DNA from: Rhodocytophaga aerolata
GTDB lineage: Bacteria > Bacteroidota > Bacteroidia > Cytophagales > 172606-1
DNA length: 64,000 bases
Reading direction: 5' to 3'
NCBI RefSeq assembly: GCF_030503435.1
Contig: NZ_JAUKPO010000004.1
Coordinates: 365,891-429,890, forward strand
The position numbers were made by a program, and so were the translations under genes. Shown in pieces: positions 1 through 9,236 of this stretch. The notes beneath the pieces are model-generated. The model was not told where the DNA came from. It made no database searches and was given only the letters and a program-made list of their open reading frames with translations. Position 1 is the stretch's first letter; each line of letters opens with the position of its first letter.

Positions 1-453
1 AAATCAGCTGTAGTATTTAAAGAACGATTCTGGCAGGATGAAACTTTTGATATGATCACTGATAGTACCGCGCATTACTTCTTCCATTCATCTAAAAATC
101 AACCAAATACCAAGGGTACCCTTACCTCCTATGCTATTGGCGACAAAGCATATATCCTATCTAAAATGAACCAGGAACAAAAGATCCGGGAGATTTGTGC
201 CGCATTAAAACCTGCATTTGGGGACGTAAGCCAGTATGCTGAAAAAGCAACTTCTTACTATTGGGGAGGCGATGCCTTTACCAAAGGGGCGTATGCCATC
301 TATGATACGCATCAGTGGTTTAGTATCCGGGAAATGATGGCAAAACCCTTCCGTAATATCTCTTTTGCAGGCGAACACCTGGCCGAATGGCAAGGATTTA
401 TGGAAGGTGCTGTACAAACCGGTGAAGAAGCGGTAAAGAAAATGTTAACCTAA
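1..453 (+). CDS. Flavin-dependent amine oxidase, C-terminal part
   Basis: The frame is open from base 1, so the gene starts outside the window and only about the last 150 residues are seen. The end matches the C-terminal FAD-binding part of the flavin monoamine oxidase family: an SFAGEH motif followed by a GFMEGAVQTGEEA helix, which in this family contacts the flavin and closes the domain. Such enzymes oxidise amines to aldehydes or imines with release of hydrogen peroxide; the substrate cannot be told from this part. A weak hairpin lies about 70 bases after the stop. Confidence 0.8.
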   Translation, partial: KSAVVFKERFWQDETFDMITDSTAHYFFHSSKNQPNTKGTLTSYAIGDKAYILSKMNQEQKIREICAALKPAFGDVSQYAEKATSYYWGGDAFTKGAYAIYDTHQWFSIREMMAKPFRNISFAGEHLAEWQGFMEGAVQTGEEAVKKMLT

Positions 454-913
454 TCCTTCTCAATAAGCCCTTCTGATTTTGAAGACTGCATCTTTTTAAT
501 GTTCTTCAATACAAGAAGGGGCATAAATGGTTAGCTTACCATTTTGTAGCTTTTTGTACAGTTATCTATTTGATTAGCTGGTCACTTGCAGCTACAGCTA
601 CTACCTGTTTAAGTACTCTCCTAGCATATTTTTCGCCTCTCCAAATATATTTTCAAGTATAGAATAGCTGGTTGTATATCTTCCCGAAGCAATAATTCAA
701 TCGTACCCAAACAAACAGGTGTTGTCAGTGATTTTCAATATGCTTTAAATAATGCTTATTACAATCTATTGGGCCCTAGCAGGCTGACATTTAATTAATT
801 GCGCAAGGCAACTTTTCTTTATAAAAGAAAGGCAGGCAACTTAGTACTAATGGCTCCGTTAAGGTGTGTAGAAATAATACTTTAACATTTTTTTCATTAA
901 CTAGTAACAAACC
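454..913. other. Gene-free stretch, 460 bases
   Basis: No convincing coding frame on either strand. A 7-bp hairpin at 525-544 (AAATGGT/ACCATTT, loop TAGCTT, then a short T run) could be a weak terminator for the amine oxidase gene. The last 100 bases presumably carry the promoter of the OmpA-type gene; a TAATACTTTA stretch near 870 only loosely resembles the Bacteroidota -7 box. Confidence 0.4.
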
Positions 914-1552
914 ATGGCAGAGATTAATATTGAACCAAAAAAGAAAGGGCCGAATTGGCTATGGATTTTAGGAATTGTTGCACTCATCGGAATAGTAGCC
1001 TGGCTGTTTGCCGGAAACAAAAATGATGACGATGCCACAGTGGCTACCACCACCACTGAACAAGTTGGTGCAGCAACCGGAATGAATGATGCCAATACAG
1101 ATGACGTATGGCGCGATGTAGATCTGAATGCTCCAAAAGTAGATTACCCAGAAATTAAGCTTTCCTCTCCGGATTTTGAAGTTAGGGGCACGGATAAATA
1201 TGCTATTTATTCGCTAGGAGAAAATCTACTTTTTGATACCGATAAAGCTACCCTCCGGTCAGAAGCAAAACAAAACCTGGATCAGATAGCCGCTTCGCTT
1301 AAACAACGCTACGATCAAGGACAATTGAGAATTTATGGACATGCCGATGCAAGAGCAGATGCTTCACATAATCGGGAACTGTCTCAACAACGTGCTGAGG
1401 CGGTTAAAAACTGGCTAGTTAGCAACGCCAATATAGATGCCTCCCGTATTTCTATTCATCCAATGGGTGAGTCAGATCCAGCGGCTTCTAATGCAACTCA
1501 ACAAGGGCGGCAAATGAACCGCCGGGTAGAAATAGTGGCCATGAATCCTTAA
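914..1552 (+). CDS. OmpA-family protein with N-terminal membrane anchor
   Basis: The 212-residue protein has a short basic N-terminus and one hydrophobic segment at about residues 15-33. An acidic, Thr-rich linker follows, then a C-terminal OmpA-like domain (about 98-210). That domain shows the family signature: NLLFDTDKATLR, then YGHADARAD, the NRELSQQRAEAV helix and NRRVEI at the end. OmpA domains bind the diaminopimelate of peptidoglycan. The uncleaved-looking anchor suggests an inner-membrane protein reaching into the periplasm (MotB-like topology) rather than an outer-membrane barrel, because no beta-barrel part is present. It is probably monocistronic. Specific role unknown. Confidence 0.85.
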   Translation: MAEINIEPKKKGPNWLWILGIVALIGIVAWLFAGNKNDDDATVATTTTEQVGAATGMNDANTDDVWRDVDLNAPKVDYPEIKLSSPDFEVRGTDKYAIYSLGENLLFDTDKATLRSEAKQNLDQIAASLKQRYDQGQLRIYGHADARADASHNRELSQQRAEAVKNWLVSNANIDASRISIHPMGESDPAASNATQQGRQMNRRVEIVAMNP

Positions 1553-1722
1553 CTGGTTTCTGAGAGCCGGTGTAGAAAGTTTACCTTTTATGTAACAACA
1601 GGTAAAATACATTACAGGGTTCTGTATGCTACAAAGCAACATTTTTTAACCATTAGCTATTGATTTGAGAACATTTAGGAATTGGGATGACAGATCGATA
1701 GTCTACTTAAACGATTATAATT

Positions 1723-3027
1723 ATGAACCATACAGTAATAGGAATATTTGATACTGAACAAGATGCAACGAGAGCCATAGACCAACTTGTTACCAGCGGC
1801 CTATCGCGTAGCAATATAGATTCTTGCTCAAAAAATGCTTTGAATAATGAAGGCAGTGATACGAAGCTGAATAACTTTTTCGGGTCTGTATTTGATAAAG
1901 AGGATGATATTAAAAATCATTACCAGGTAGCCAGCAGTGGGTGTACAGTTACTGTACATGCTACATCGAGTCAGGAAGCCCAGCTTGCTGCCGAAATTAT
2001 GGACCAGTACGGGGCAGTAGATGTAGATGAACGGGCTATGCACGGCCAGAGTAACACTGGTTTTGCTGAAACGCCAGGGGCAGCAGTATCTAATTCAGAT
2101 AATGCCATACCTGTCATAGAAGAAGAATTACAAGTGGGCAAACAAGTAGTACAAACCGGAGGCGTACGCTTACGCAGCCGGATTATTGAACGTCCGGTAG
2201 AAGAACACCTGCGCCTGAGAGAAGAACATGTACATGTTGAGCGCAATCCAGTCAATCAGAATGCCTCTCCAGCCGACATAGATAGCTTTAGGGAAGAAAC
2301 AATTGAGATGAGAGAAACATCCGAAGTACCCTTGGTAAATAAAGAGGCTCGTGTCGTAGAAGAAGTAAGCCTAAATAAGGAAGTAGAAGAGCACGACGAA
2401 GTGATCAGAGATAGTGTACGCCATACAGAGGTTGATGTAGAAGATTTGCACGGAAAATCAGATTTGGACACGGACCGCACGTCCCTTAGAGATACCCTTA
2501 ATGCCGGCACAGCTGTAGGAAAAGATACAGATGCAAACTTTCTGGATAAATCGCATGAAGGCTGGAAAAATGTACTTCACCGGATGAGAGAAGTAGAAAA
2601 TGATTATAAAGTGGCAAGTGATGATCCGGATGTCCGGGGCTGGGAAGTAACCGATTCTACCAATAGTAAACTAGGTGTGGTGGAAGAACTGATTGTGGAT
2701 ACAAATGCCATGAAAGTACGGTACCTGGAAGTAAAAGTAAACGCTGATTTACTCAATACAGCCATAGGAAATGATCATCATATCCTTATTCCCATTGGAT
2801 CGGCTACCCTAGATCATAGCCACAGAAATGTATTGGTTTCCACATTTGATCAAAACACCTTGGAAAGTTATCCTGCTTATACAGGTGAAACCATTACAAG
2901 AGATTATGAACATGGATTACTATCCGCACTTTCACCAACCTATAAAGCAGGAAGTGTAACCAACGATCAGTTTTATGAAGGAGAACATTTTGGTAGTGGA
3001 AAGTTTGGTCGTTCAACAGATATATAA
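1723..3027 (+). CDS. Stress protein: 17M-like, YsnF/AvaK and PRC-barrel domains
   Basis: The 434-residue protein appears to fuse three modules. Residues 1 to about 100 resemble the general stress protein 17M-type domain (IGIFDTEQDATRAIDQL start). Residues about 130-245 form a YsnF/AvaK (DUF2382) domain, rich in Glu and Val, with the tell-tale VVQTGGVRLRSRIIERPVEE stretch. Residues about 290-375 form a PRC-barrel-like domain (GWEVTDSTNSKLGVVEELIV). No signal peptide or membrane segment is seen, so it should be cytoplasmic. Proteins of these families are induced by general stress in other bacteria, but their biochemical role is not settled. A strong terminator follows 33 bases after the stop. 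Confidence 0.8.
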   Translation: MNHTVIGIFDTEQDATRAIDQLVTSGLSRSNIDSCSKNALNNEGSDTKLNNFFGSVFDKEDDIKNHYQVASSGCTVTVHATSSQEAQLAAEIMDQYGAVDVDERAMHGQSNTGFAETPGAAVSNSDNAIPVIEEELQVGKQVVQTGGVRLRSRIIERPVEEHLRLREEHVHVERNPVNQNASPADIDSFREETIEMRETSEVPLVNKEARVVEEVSLNKEVEEHDEVIRDSVRHTEVDVEDLHGKSDLDTDRTSLRDTLNAGTAVGKDTDANFLDKSHEGWKNVLHRMREVENDYKVASDDPDVRGWEVTDSTNSKLGVVEELIVDTNAMKVRYLEVKVNADLLNTAIGNDHHILIPIGSATLDHSHRNVLVSTFDQNTLESYPAYTGETITRDYEHGLLSALSPTYKAGSVTNDQFYEGEHFGSGKFGRSTDI

Positions 3028-3060
3028 CCATACGGTGTAGTGCCAAACAGTTTTTAGTAT

Positions 3061-3095
3061 AAAAGGATTTAAAGCCAGCTTTAAATCCTTTTTTT
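3061..3095 (+). terminator. Rho-independent terminator after the stress protein gene
   Basis: Perfect inverted repeat: 3061-3074 pairs with 3079-3092 around a 4-base loop, and the stem ends in a run of seven T. Because the left arm begins with AAAA it may also act weakly on the minus strand for mnmH, whose stop is at 3123. Confidence 0.85.
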
Positions 3096-3122
3096 ATGTC
3101 TGATAAAAAGAGAAAGATCAGC

Positions 3123-4175
3123 CTAGGTGTTACTGCTGATTTGTTTTAATCCGAATTTATGTTCATTGGCCAGGTGTAGTACTTTTCGGGCATTATGCGA
3201 AACATCGTTTCCTTGTATGGCTAATGTATAAATACTACGGGGATCTCTTTTGGAAAGGCCATGGAGATAGGCTTTGTCATAATAGAAAAGTGAGAGATCA
3301 GCAACTTTTGCATAATCGGTTAGGGCTAAAGCTTCCAGAGCTTGTTTATAGAGTACGCCATCCAGGCGTTTTTTTATTCTCTCCAGGGCTGCCTCCAGCA
3401 AGGAAGGATGACAATCGGCATATTCTGCTACTAATCTATGAATTCTATGTTCTTTAAGAACATCTATAAAAATAACTGGTGCATTCCGCATTTGCAGATA
3501 AAATGCCTGGGGTATTCGTACAGTGCCAATGGTAAAACTTTCATCTTCCACCCATATTCTCTTTTCAGGGTCCATTTGTGAAAGCACATAATGTAAGTCA
3601 TTTTCAAACTGTTCCACCGTTGGCTGAGGTAGTTCACCAATGGCGCCAAACGAGGAGCCTTTGTGGTGAGCCAATGCTTCCAGATCAAGCACCTGTTCTC
3701 CCTGTAAAGCCAGCTCTCTTAATAATTTAGTTTTGCCACTGCCTGTTTTACCTCCCAGTACAAGTAATTGGAATGGATTACCGAAAAATTGTAAAACCTC
3801 TGTACGGTAGGCCTTGTACCCTTTTTGCAGCGTATCCACTTTTAAACCTGCCGTTTGCAAAAGCCAGGCAAAACTACCGCTACGCATGCCTCCCCTCCAG
3901 CAATGGACAAGCACCTCTCCTTTCGAAGCTGTTTTTTGAGCTTTTTTTACAAATCCCGACATTTTAGGTCCCACAATATCCAGGCCTGCCAGTAAAGCTG
4001 CCTCTTTATTTACTTGCTTGTACTTAGTGCCCACCTTGGCCCGTTCCTCATCGGTAAACAAAGGAATACTCACAGCCCCAGGAATGTGTCCCTGTGCATA
4101 TTCGCCTGGCGAACGGACATCAATTACTGGTTTGCCGGACGATTGTTGCAAAAATTCCTTTACTGGCAGCTGCAT
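3123..4175 (-). CDS. mnmH: tRNA 2-selenouridine(34) synthase
   Basis: The 350-residue protein has the MnmH (SelU/YbbB) architecture. An N-terminal rhodanese domain (about 1-125) carries the catalytic Cys92 in HCWRGGMRSG. A P-loop domain follows, with Walker A GGKTGSGKT at residues 141-149. The family replaces sulfur by selenium in 2-thiouridine at the wobble position of Lys, Glu and Gln tRNAs, through a geranylated intermediate. Length is normal for the family. It is transcribed toward the stress-protein gene and ends close to that gene's terminator. No selD is seen nearby, so the selenophosphate source must lie elsewhere, if it exists. Confidence 0.92.
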   Translation of the reverse strand: MQLPVKEFLQQSSGKPVIDVRSPGEYAQGHIPGAVSIPLFTDEERAKVGTKYKQVNKEAALLAGLDIVGPKMSGFVKKAQKTASKGEVLVHCWRGGMRSGSFAWLLQTAGLKVDTLQKGYKAYRTEVLQFFGNPFQLLVLGGKTGSGKTKLLRELALQGEQVLDLEALAHHKGSSFGAIGELPQPTVEQFENDLHYVLSQMDPEKRIWVEDESFTIGTVRIPQAFYLQMRNAPVIFIDVLKEHRIHRLVAEYADCHPSLLEAALERIKKRLDGVLYKQALEALALTDYAKVADLSLFYYDKAYLHGLSKRDPRSIYTLAIQGNDVSHNARKVLHLANEHKFGLKQISSNT

Positions 4176-4242
4176 AGAACAGTAATTAATGGCGAATGAC
4201 TAGTAACAAAGTTTATCTCTGCTCCTTGCTTCTTGTTATGAA

Positions 4243-4962
4243 CTAATGAAAATTTAACTCTTTCAGGTATAGCTGTATAGTATTTTCCAGACCCAGGTAT
4301 AATGCATCGCAAATAAGAGCGTGGCCAATAGACACTTCCAGCAAACCCGGTATATTTTCTTGCAAATACCGCAAATTATCCAGATCCAGGTCGTGGCCGG
4401 CATTAATGCCTAGCCCAAGGCTATTGGCTACTTTAGCAGCTTTTATGAACGGGGCTATTGCCTGTTCCCGGTTTTTCTGATATCCTTTTGCATAACTTTC
4501 TGTATAGAACTCAATTCTATCCGTACCGGTTTTAGCGGCTCCTTCTACCATTTTCTCTACCGGGTCTACAAAGATAGATGTGCGGATACCTTGCTTTTTT
4601 AACTCGGCAATAATCTCTTTTAACAAACCTTCATTGGCAAGGGTATCCCAGCCAGCATTCGACGTGATGGCTTCTGGTTTATCTGGTACCAAGGTAGCCT
4701 GGGCAGGTTTTACCCGGCTTACCAGTTCCAGATATCGCTGATCGGGATAACCCTCAATATTAAATTCTGTTGTCACCACTTTTTTCAGGTCTAGCACATC
4801 CTGGTAACGGATATGCCGCTCATCTGGCCGGGGGTGTACGGTTATGCCCTGCGCGCCAAATCGTTCACAATCCAGGGCAACTTTTAAAACATCCGGGTTA
4901 TTCCCGCCTCTGGAATTGCGCAAAGTGGCAATTTTGTTGATATTTACACTAAGCTTCGTCAT
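4243..4962 (-). CDS. pdxJ: Pyridoxine 5'-phosphate synthase
   Basis: PdxJ condenses 1-deoxyxylulose 5-phosphate with 3-amino-2-oxopropyl phosphate to form the ring of vitamin B6 in the DXP-dependent pathway. The protein starts [20 protein letters not shown] and shows the family motifs [13 protein letters not shown] (phosphate and substrate contacts) and [11 protein letters not shown] near the C-terminus. I chose the ATG at 4962, which gives 239 residues, the usual length; an in-frame ATG at 5001 would add 13 residues not expected in the family. It is divergent from the yqeY-like gene across about 150 bases. Confidence 0.93.
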   Translation of the reverse strand: MTKLSVNINKIATLRNSRGGNNPDVLKVALDCERFGAQGITVHPRPDERHIRYQDVLDLKKVVTTEFNIEGYPDQRYLELVSRVKPAQATLVPDKPEAITSNAGWDTLANEGLLKEIIAELKKQGIRTSIFVDPVEKMVEGAAKTGTDRIEFYTESYAKGYQKNREQAIAPFIKAAKVANSLGLGINAGHDLDLDNLRYLQENIPGLLEVSIGHALICDALYLGLENTIQLYLKELNFH

Positions 4963-5111
4963 TCGCTCTATTTTTATAGTATTTTTGCCGATGGATGGCA
5001 AATTGCATGGCGCTTAGCGCATAGTGAAAACTTACCATTTTACACCATGTCCTGTGCTCTATGCCTTTTGCTTATTCACTTACAAATTTATCATACAACG
5101 CTTAAAAACCT

Positions 5112-5564
5112 ATGGCTTTAAAAGAACAAATAGAAGGCGACATTAAAAAAGCAATGTTGGCTAAAGACAAAGATGGCTTACGTGCCCTGCGGGCTATTAA
5201 ATCGCTGATCCTTCTGGAAGAAACCAAGGAAGGGAGTACCGGAACACTTACTGCGGATGCTGAAATGAAACTGCTTACTAAAGCTGCCAAACAACGCAGA
5301 GAATCGGCTGATATTTACAAAACCCAGAACCGGGAAGATCTTGCACAGGCGGAATTACAGGAACTGAAGGTAATTGAACGGTATTTGCCTAAACAACTTT
5401 CAGAAGCCGACATAAGAGCTAAACTAGCTGATATTATAAACCGGGTGGGTGCAAAAAGTCCGGCCGATATGGGCAAAGTAATGGGAGTAGCTACCAAAGA
5501 GCTGGCTGGTCAGGCAGATGGAAAAGTTGTTTCTGCTTTAGTAAAAGAGTTATTAAACAACTAA
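5112..5564 (+). CDS. GatB/YqeY domain protein
   Basis: This 150-residue, helix-rich soluble protein matches the YqeY family across its whole length: an AMLAKDKDGLRALRAI helix near the start, KVIERYLPKQLSE in the middle, and the ADMGKVMGVATKELAGQADG tail-like motif near the end. The domain resembles the tRNA-binding tail of GatB. YqeY proteins are thought to bind tRNA, but a defined activity is not established. It stands just ahead of the CvpA-family gene and is separated from it by a hairpin that should reduce readthrough. Confidence 0.88.
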   Translation: MALKEQIEGDIKKAMLAKDKDGLRALRAIKSLILLEETKEGSTGTLTADAEMKLLTKAAKQRRESADIYKTQNREDLAQAELQELKVIERYLPKQLSEADIRAKLADIINRVGAKSPADMGKVMGVATKELAGQADGKVVSALVKELLNN

Positions 5565-5573
5565 CGAGTATAC

Positions 5574-5609
5574 GCCTCACAGGACACGTAGCCTGTGAGG
5601 CCTGTTTTG
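5574..5609 (+). terminator. Terminator between yqeY-like and cvpA-like genes
   Basis: Perfect 10-bp stem, 5574-5583 with 5592-5601 (GCCTCACAGG/CCTGTGAGGC), followed by CTGTTTTG. The T tract is short and broken, and the next gene starts at 5611, so termination may be partial and leave the two genes co-transcribed at a lower level downstream. Confidence 0.65.
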
Positions 5610-5610
5610 T

Positions 5611-6153
5611 ATGAAAACCATAGACTTACTGATTCTTTTTCCTTTACTGATAGGTGCCTACACCGGGTATAAACGAGGCTTGTTACTGGAGATTGTAGCC
5701 ATTCTGGCATTTGTGATTGCGGTGGTACTAGGGTTCAAATTACTCGATTACGGCCTGAATTTTCTGGAGCCGTATGTAAGCAGTTCAAACCGGTTTCTGC
5801 CTTATTTTGCATTCGCCATTATTTTCTTTCCAATCATTCTGCTGGTAAACCGGCTAGGCAGTTTGTTGCGGAAAAGTCTGCAATATACCCTGTTAGGTAG
5901 CTTTGACAGTATGGCTGGTGCTATTATGGGCATCTTTACCTGGGCCTTTGGCATTAGTGTATTCCTGTGGTTAATAGCTGCTGTAGGTGTACTCATCCCG
6001 GCAAACGCAACCACTGATACATTTCTCTACCCCATTATTGAACCGATTGCCCCTAATATTATTAGTAAGGCTTCCGCTTTGTTTCCGAAAGGAGAAGACA
6101 TTATTGAGTCCGTTCAGCAAGCGTTTGATAAACTAAATACCGAAAGTCTGTAG
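5611..6153 (+). CDS. CvpA family membrane protein
   Basis: A 180-residue integral membrane protein with four hydrophobic segments (about 4-22, 25-45, 64-84 and 100-130). The YTGYKRGLLLEIV stretch between the first two is the CvpA-family hallmark. CvpA is needed for colicin V production in Escherichia coli and for envelope homeostasis in other bacteria; its molecular role is unclear. The last 21 bases overlap the end of the convergent gene at 6133-6624, so the two transcripts have complementary 3' ends. Confidence 0.85.
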   Translation: MKTIDLLILFPLLIGAYTGYKRGLLLEIVAILAFVIAVVLGFKLLDYGLNFLEPYVSSSNRFLPYFAFAIIFFPIILLVNRLGSLLRKSLQYTLLGSFDSMAGAIMGIFTWAFGISVFLWLIAAVGVLIPANATTDTFLYPIIEPIAPNIISKASALFPKGEDIIESVQQAFDKLNTESL

Positions 6154-6624
6154 GCTTTTCCCATCCAGACCAGCTGGCTGGCCTGGCCTTTCTTTGCGGA
6201 TAAGCACCCATTTGTATAAACACCAGATGTATTTAGATTGCCAGATAGCCGTAGTTCCTACAGTATTTTCTCCTTCTTCTACCACAGCAAAAGGCACTGC
6301 ATTAAAATTAACATCAAGTACATAATTATACTGGTCTTGCTGGTCTATGTAGCGTTCAAAGGTGAGTGCATCGGAAAAAAATTCAATGTTGCTTTGCTGT
6401 ACACCTTCCTTAGTATACACATCGGTATAATCCTTTTTGTGCCCTTCGTTTAGCAGGTAGTTGCTGTAAACATTAATTTTTTCTTTATCGGTAACCAGCG
6501 ATGTTGGATGATAATGCTGAATAATCTCACTCACCAGCAGATGTTCCGAAAACATATAATAGCCTATCAGTTCCAATACCGTTATTCCAAATAAGAAAAA
6601 TATACCAATTCTGATTAAACGCAT
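6133..6624 (-). CDS. Hypothetical membrane-anchored protein
   Basis: 163 residues, not recognised as a named family. It has an N-terminal hydrophobic segment (about residues 5-26, IGIFFLFGITVLELIGYYMF) that could be an uncleaved anchor, then a soluble part of mixed composition ending in a Gly/Pro/Arg-rich tail. The 3' end overlaps the CvpA-family gene by 21 bases in convergent orientation. Normal Bacteroidota codon use and a clear start make it a likely gene; function unknown. Confidence 0.6.
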   Translation of the reverse strand: MRLIRIGIFFLFGITVLELIGYYMFSEHLLVSEIIQHYHPTSLVTDKEKINVYSNYLLNEGHKKDYTDVYTKEGVQQSNIEFFSDALTFERYIDQQDQYNYVLDVNFNAVPFAVVEEGENTVGTTAIWQSKYIWCLYKWVLIRKERPGQPAGLDGKSLQTFGI

Positions 6625-6784
6625 AGTTATTTACTACTTTTGTATAAGCTGACTATAAAGCTTTTCCGCACAGATCTTCTGGAAATATCTTTTATCAACT
6701 GAACACGAATATAAAAAGTTTAGAACATACTTAGCAACTCGTATATACATGCCGTCTGTCTTGATATTTATCAGCTAAGAATAT

Positions 6785-6822
6785 AAAAATAAGCGCCTAT
6801 ATAGAAATAGGCGCTTATTTTT
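6785..6822. terminator. Bidirectional terminator
   Basis: Long inverted repeat: AAATAAGCGCCTAT with ATAGGCGCTTATTT around a short loop, flanked by A-rich sequence on the left and T-rich on the right. It lies 18 bases past the stop of the large GAF-domain gene on the minus strand and is its natural terminator; it can also stop rightward transcription. Confidence 0.85.
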
Positions 6823-6839
6823 ATAAAGAAGATGATCAA

Positions 6840-9236
6840 TTATTCTACTTCTGAGTAATTTTTTACCATCTCTAATACCGCATCCGGGAAGGTTTTCTGT
6901 TTCTTCACGGCATTTTGTTGGTTCACTTCTACCCGGATAGCTTTTAAACCTTGTACGCCTTGCAAATCCTCCAGCTCTACCCGCTCAATGTGGCCAGTCA
7001 GGTAGTTTATTTCCTGCAAGTACTCTATATAGTTATTGTATTCCATGGCTTCATTGAGCTGAGAATAGATAATAACAATCTTACCAGGCTGCGTTAAGCG
7101 TTCATTTGTCCCTTTGATCATGGCTTTGTCTATCCGCTTTTTAACAATTTCATAGCGGATATTGTAGGCACCATCCACATCGAAATGCCGTTCGTCCATC
7201 CGGAAGCGGATAGACAAAGGGAGACTATGTACCAGAATGAGTTGAGTGGTTTCTAAGGGTATCTTCAGCCTGGATTGCAACGCCCTGGTTCTGCGGGCTA
7301 TTTCGCACATGGTAATTAATTGCCATAACCGCATATTTTTCAGGTAAATGGGATCAAAATTTCCTTCCTCTACCAAAGAGGCTCCCATGTACATGTTATA
7401 TTCTATGCCATCGGTTTTGTATTTCTCAAAATAATGCGGAAACATTGCCTGGGCTTTGGCTTCTTCTTCTTCTATATAGGCAGACAGCGTTTCATTAATT
7501 AAAGTTAAGCTTTCTTCAAAATCTTTTCTGCGCTGATATACCACACCCAGGCCCGGATCTAAGCTTTGCGTATATTTCTCTGCATATGGTTGAAGAGAAG
7601 GATGCGCAGCCACCAGATGCTTAATAACAGGCTCAAACTCTCTTTTGAGAAACTCATGAACTGTAGTTTCTGCATCGGAAAGCAAGCTGTTTTTAATACG
7701 GGCAATGTGTTTGGTAATACTAAAATTCAGTTTCTCAAAAATGGGCAGTGGCTGTAACACCAGTACTTCTTTCATAAACTCTTTGGCCAGGGTAAGCTGG
7801 GTAGTAAGGTCATGCTGGATCGCTTTGTTCCGTTCCACAGAAGAATGCCGGATATCAGAAGCGCCATATAAAGGATATACCTCTGGAAATACAATTGGCT
7901 CAATTTGGGCAGCTTCCTCTTTCTGCTGCTTTTCTAATAAGTTCATAGCTGCCTCCACAAACCGCCATTCTACGGTTGGATGGATAGCCGTAAACTTTTC
8001 TTTAATAATGGCTTCAATTTTGGTTTTACGTTCCGTAAAACTTTGCTGTACGGCCAGGGCAAACAAAGGCAATAGCTCCGTTAAGCGCATGATGCTTAAA
8101 GAATTCAGATCATTCGGCTGTGTGGAGGCTAGCTCCAATACACCAACAAACTCATGGTTTGCATAAAGCGGAATAAATACCAGGTTCCGGAGGCCTATCT
8201 CCAGAAAACGGTCTTTAAACATACTAGGAATGTTGGCTGTTACTAAATCTTCCAGTATTAAGGGACGGGCTTCCTGCACAAACCGTTCATAAAAAGATTG
8301 CAAATTTGTTGAACATTCAATTCCACTCGTTACCTTAAAAACAAAGCTATGGCAGATCTCCGGACTTACGTTCACCTGGTTGTTGCGCCGTTTTTCCATG
8401 GCACCAATGCCCAACTTAATAGCCGGACGACGTAACAGGCTGCGTAGTTTATGTTGTAATGCATCAAATTTACTTGGGGAAGTTAAGGCTTCCATTTCTA
8501 CCAAACTGTATTTAATAGCAGAAACCAGTTCCTGATCGGTAATATCTACCAGGTGTACCATGGTGAAGCCTTCAAAAGCAAACGCATCTGCCGGAAGATA
8601 CTGCAGCCAGGTATCCAGGTCCTGATAATTATTTAACAGGTATTGAATATCCTGTTTAGCAATTGGCTTAATGGGCTTTAAAGCTTTAACTTCTACAAAA
8701 GAAGCATCAAATTTTGTTTTATAATATTCAATAAGCCCGGTTTGCCGGTTTAGTACCTGAAAGCTTGCCGATTTATCTACCAGATCTTTCACCCCATAAA
8801 ACTTTTCTAAGATCATACAGCAAGCAGAAAAAACTTTGGTAGCCAGCAGCATTTTTCTATCTAATCCTGCCGGATACACAAACCGTTTTTCCGGGTTAAG
8901 CAGAGCTTCTGCAAAACCTGGTGTATGAAAAAAGCTATATTCGCCAAAGGGGGTAACCGCAGCACTTAGTTCATTGTGTTGCATGACTGGCGGAAAAACA
9001 GCGGCCATCAGAAATTCTATGACATGCCGGTGTCTTTCTACCACGCCTTCATCTGTAATGGGCAGCAGCAATTCAGGTGCTTGTTGCACGAGTTTCTCTG
9101 TTTCTCTAACCAATGTAGCTACCAATGGGTTTGTATCCTGCTCTTTGCTTCTCCAGTAATCGATAATGGGCTTAATGCAAGCCTGGGTTTGGTAAGGAAA
9201 CGTATCTGCACTGAATTTGTATTGTTCGTTTAGCAT
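6840..9236 (-). CDS. Large GAF-domain protein, function unknown
   Basis: 798 residues without signal peptide or membrane segment, so probably cytoplasmic. A GAF-like domain is visible at about residues 305-425: it starts near CSTNLQSFYERFVQ and runs through IGLRNLVFIPLYANHEFVGV to a helix ending ALAVQQSFTERK. GAF domains usually bind small ligands or chromophores. The flanking regions, about 300 N-terminal and 370 C-terminal residues, are mostly helical and contain no kinase, cyclase or phosphodiesterase motif I can see. I therefore cannot name an output. It forms a single-gene unit with its own terminator. Confidence 0.75.
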   Translation of the reverse strand: MLNEQYKFSADTFPYQTQACIKPIIDYWRSKEQDTNPLVATLVRETEKLVQQAPELLLPITDEGVVERHRHVIEFLMAAVFPPVMQHNELSAAVTPFGEYSFFHTPGFAEALLNPEKRFVYPAGLDRKMLLATKVFSACCMILEKFYGVKDLVDKSASFQVLNRQTGLIEYYKTKFDASFVEVKALKPIKPIAKQDIQYLLNNYQDLDTWLQYLPADAFAFEGFTMVHLVDITDQELVSAIKYSLVEMEALTSPSKFDALQHKLRSLLRRPAIKLGIGAMEKRRNNQVNVSPEICHSFVFKVTSGIECSTNLQSFYERFVQEARPLILEDLVTANIPSMFKDRFLEIGLRNLVFIPLYANHEFVGVLELASTQPNDLNSLSIMRLTELLPLFALAVQQSFTERKTKIEAIIKEKFTAIHPTVEWRFVEAAMNLLEKQQKEEAAQIEPIVFPEVYPLYGASDIRHSSVERNKAIQHDLTTQLTLAKEFMKEVLVLQPLPIFEKLNFSITKHIARIKNSLLSDAETTVHEFLKREFEPVIKHLVAAHPSLQPYAEKYTQSLDPGLGVVYQRRKDFEESLTLINETLSAYIEEEEAKAQAMFPHYFEKYKTDGIEYNMYMGASLVEEGNFDPIYLKNMRLWQLITMCEIARRTRALQSRLKIPLETTQLILVHSLPLSIRFRMDERHFDVDGAYNIRYEIVKKRIDKAMIKGTNERLTQPGKIVIIYSQLNEAMEYNNYIEYLQEINYLTGHIERVELEDLQGVQGLKAIRVEVNQQNAVKKQKTFPDAVLEMVKNYSEVE

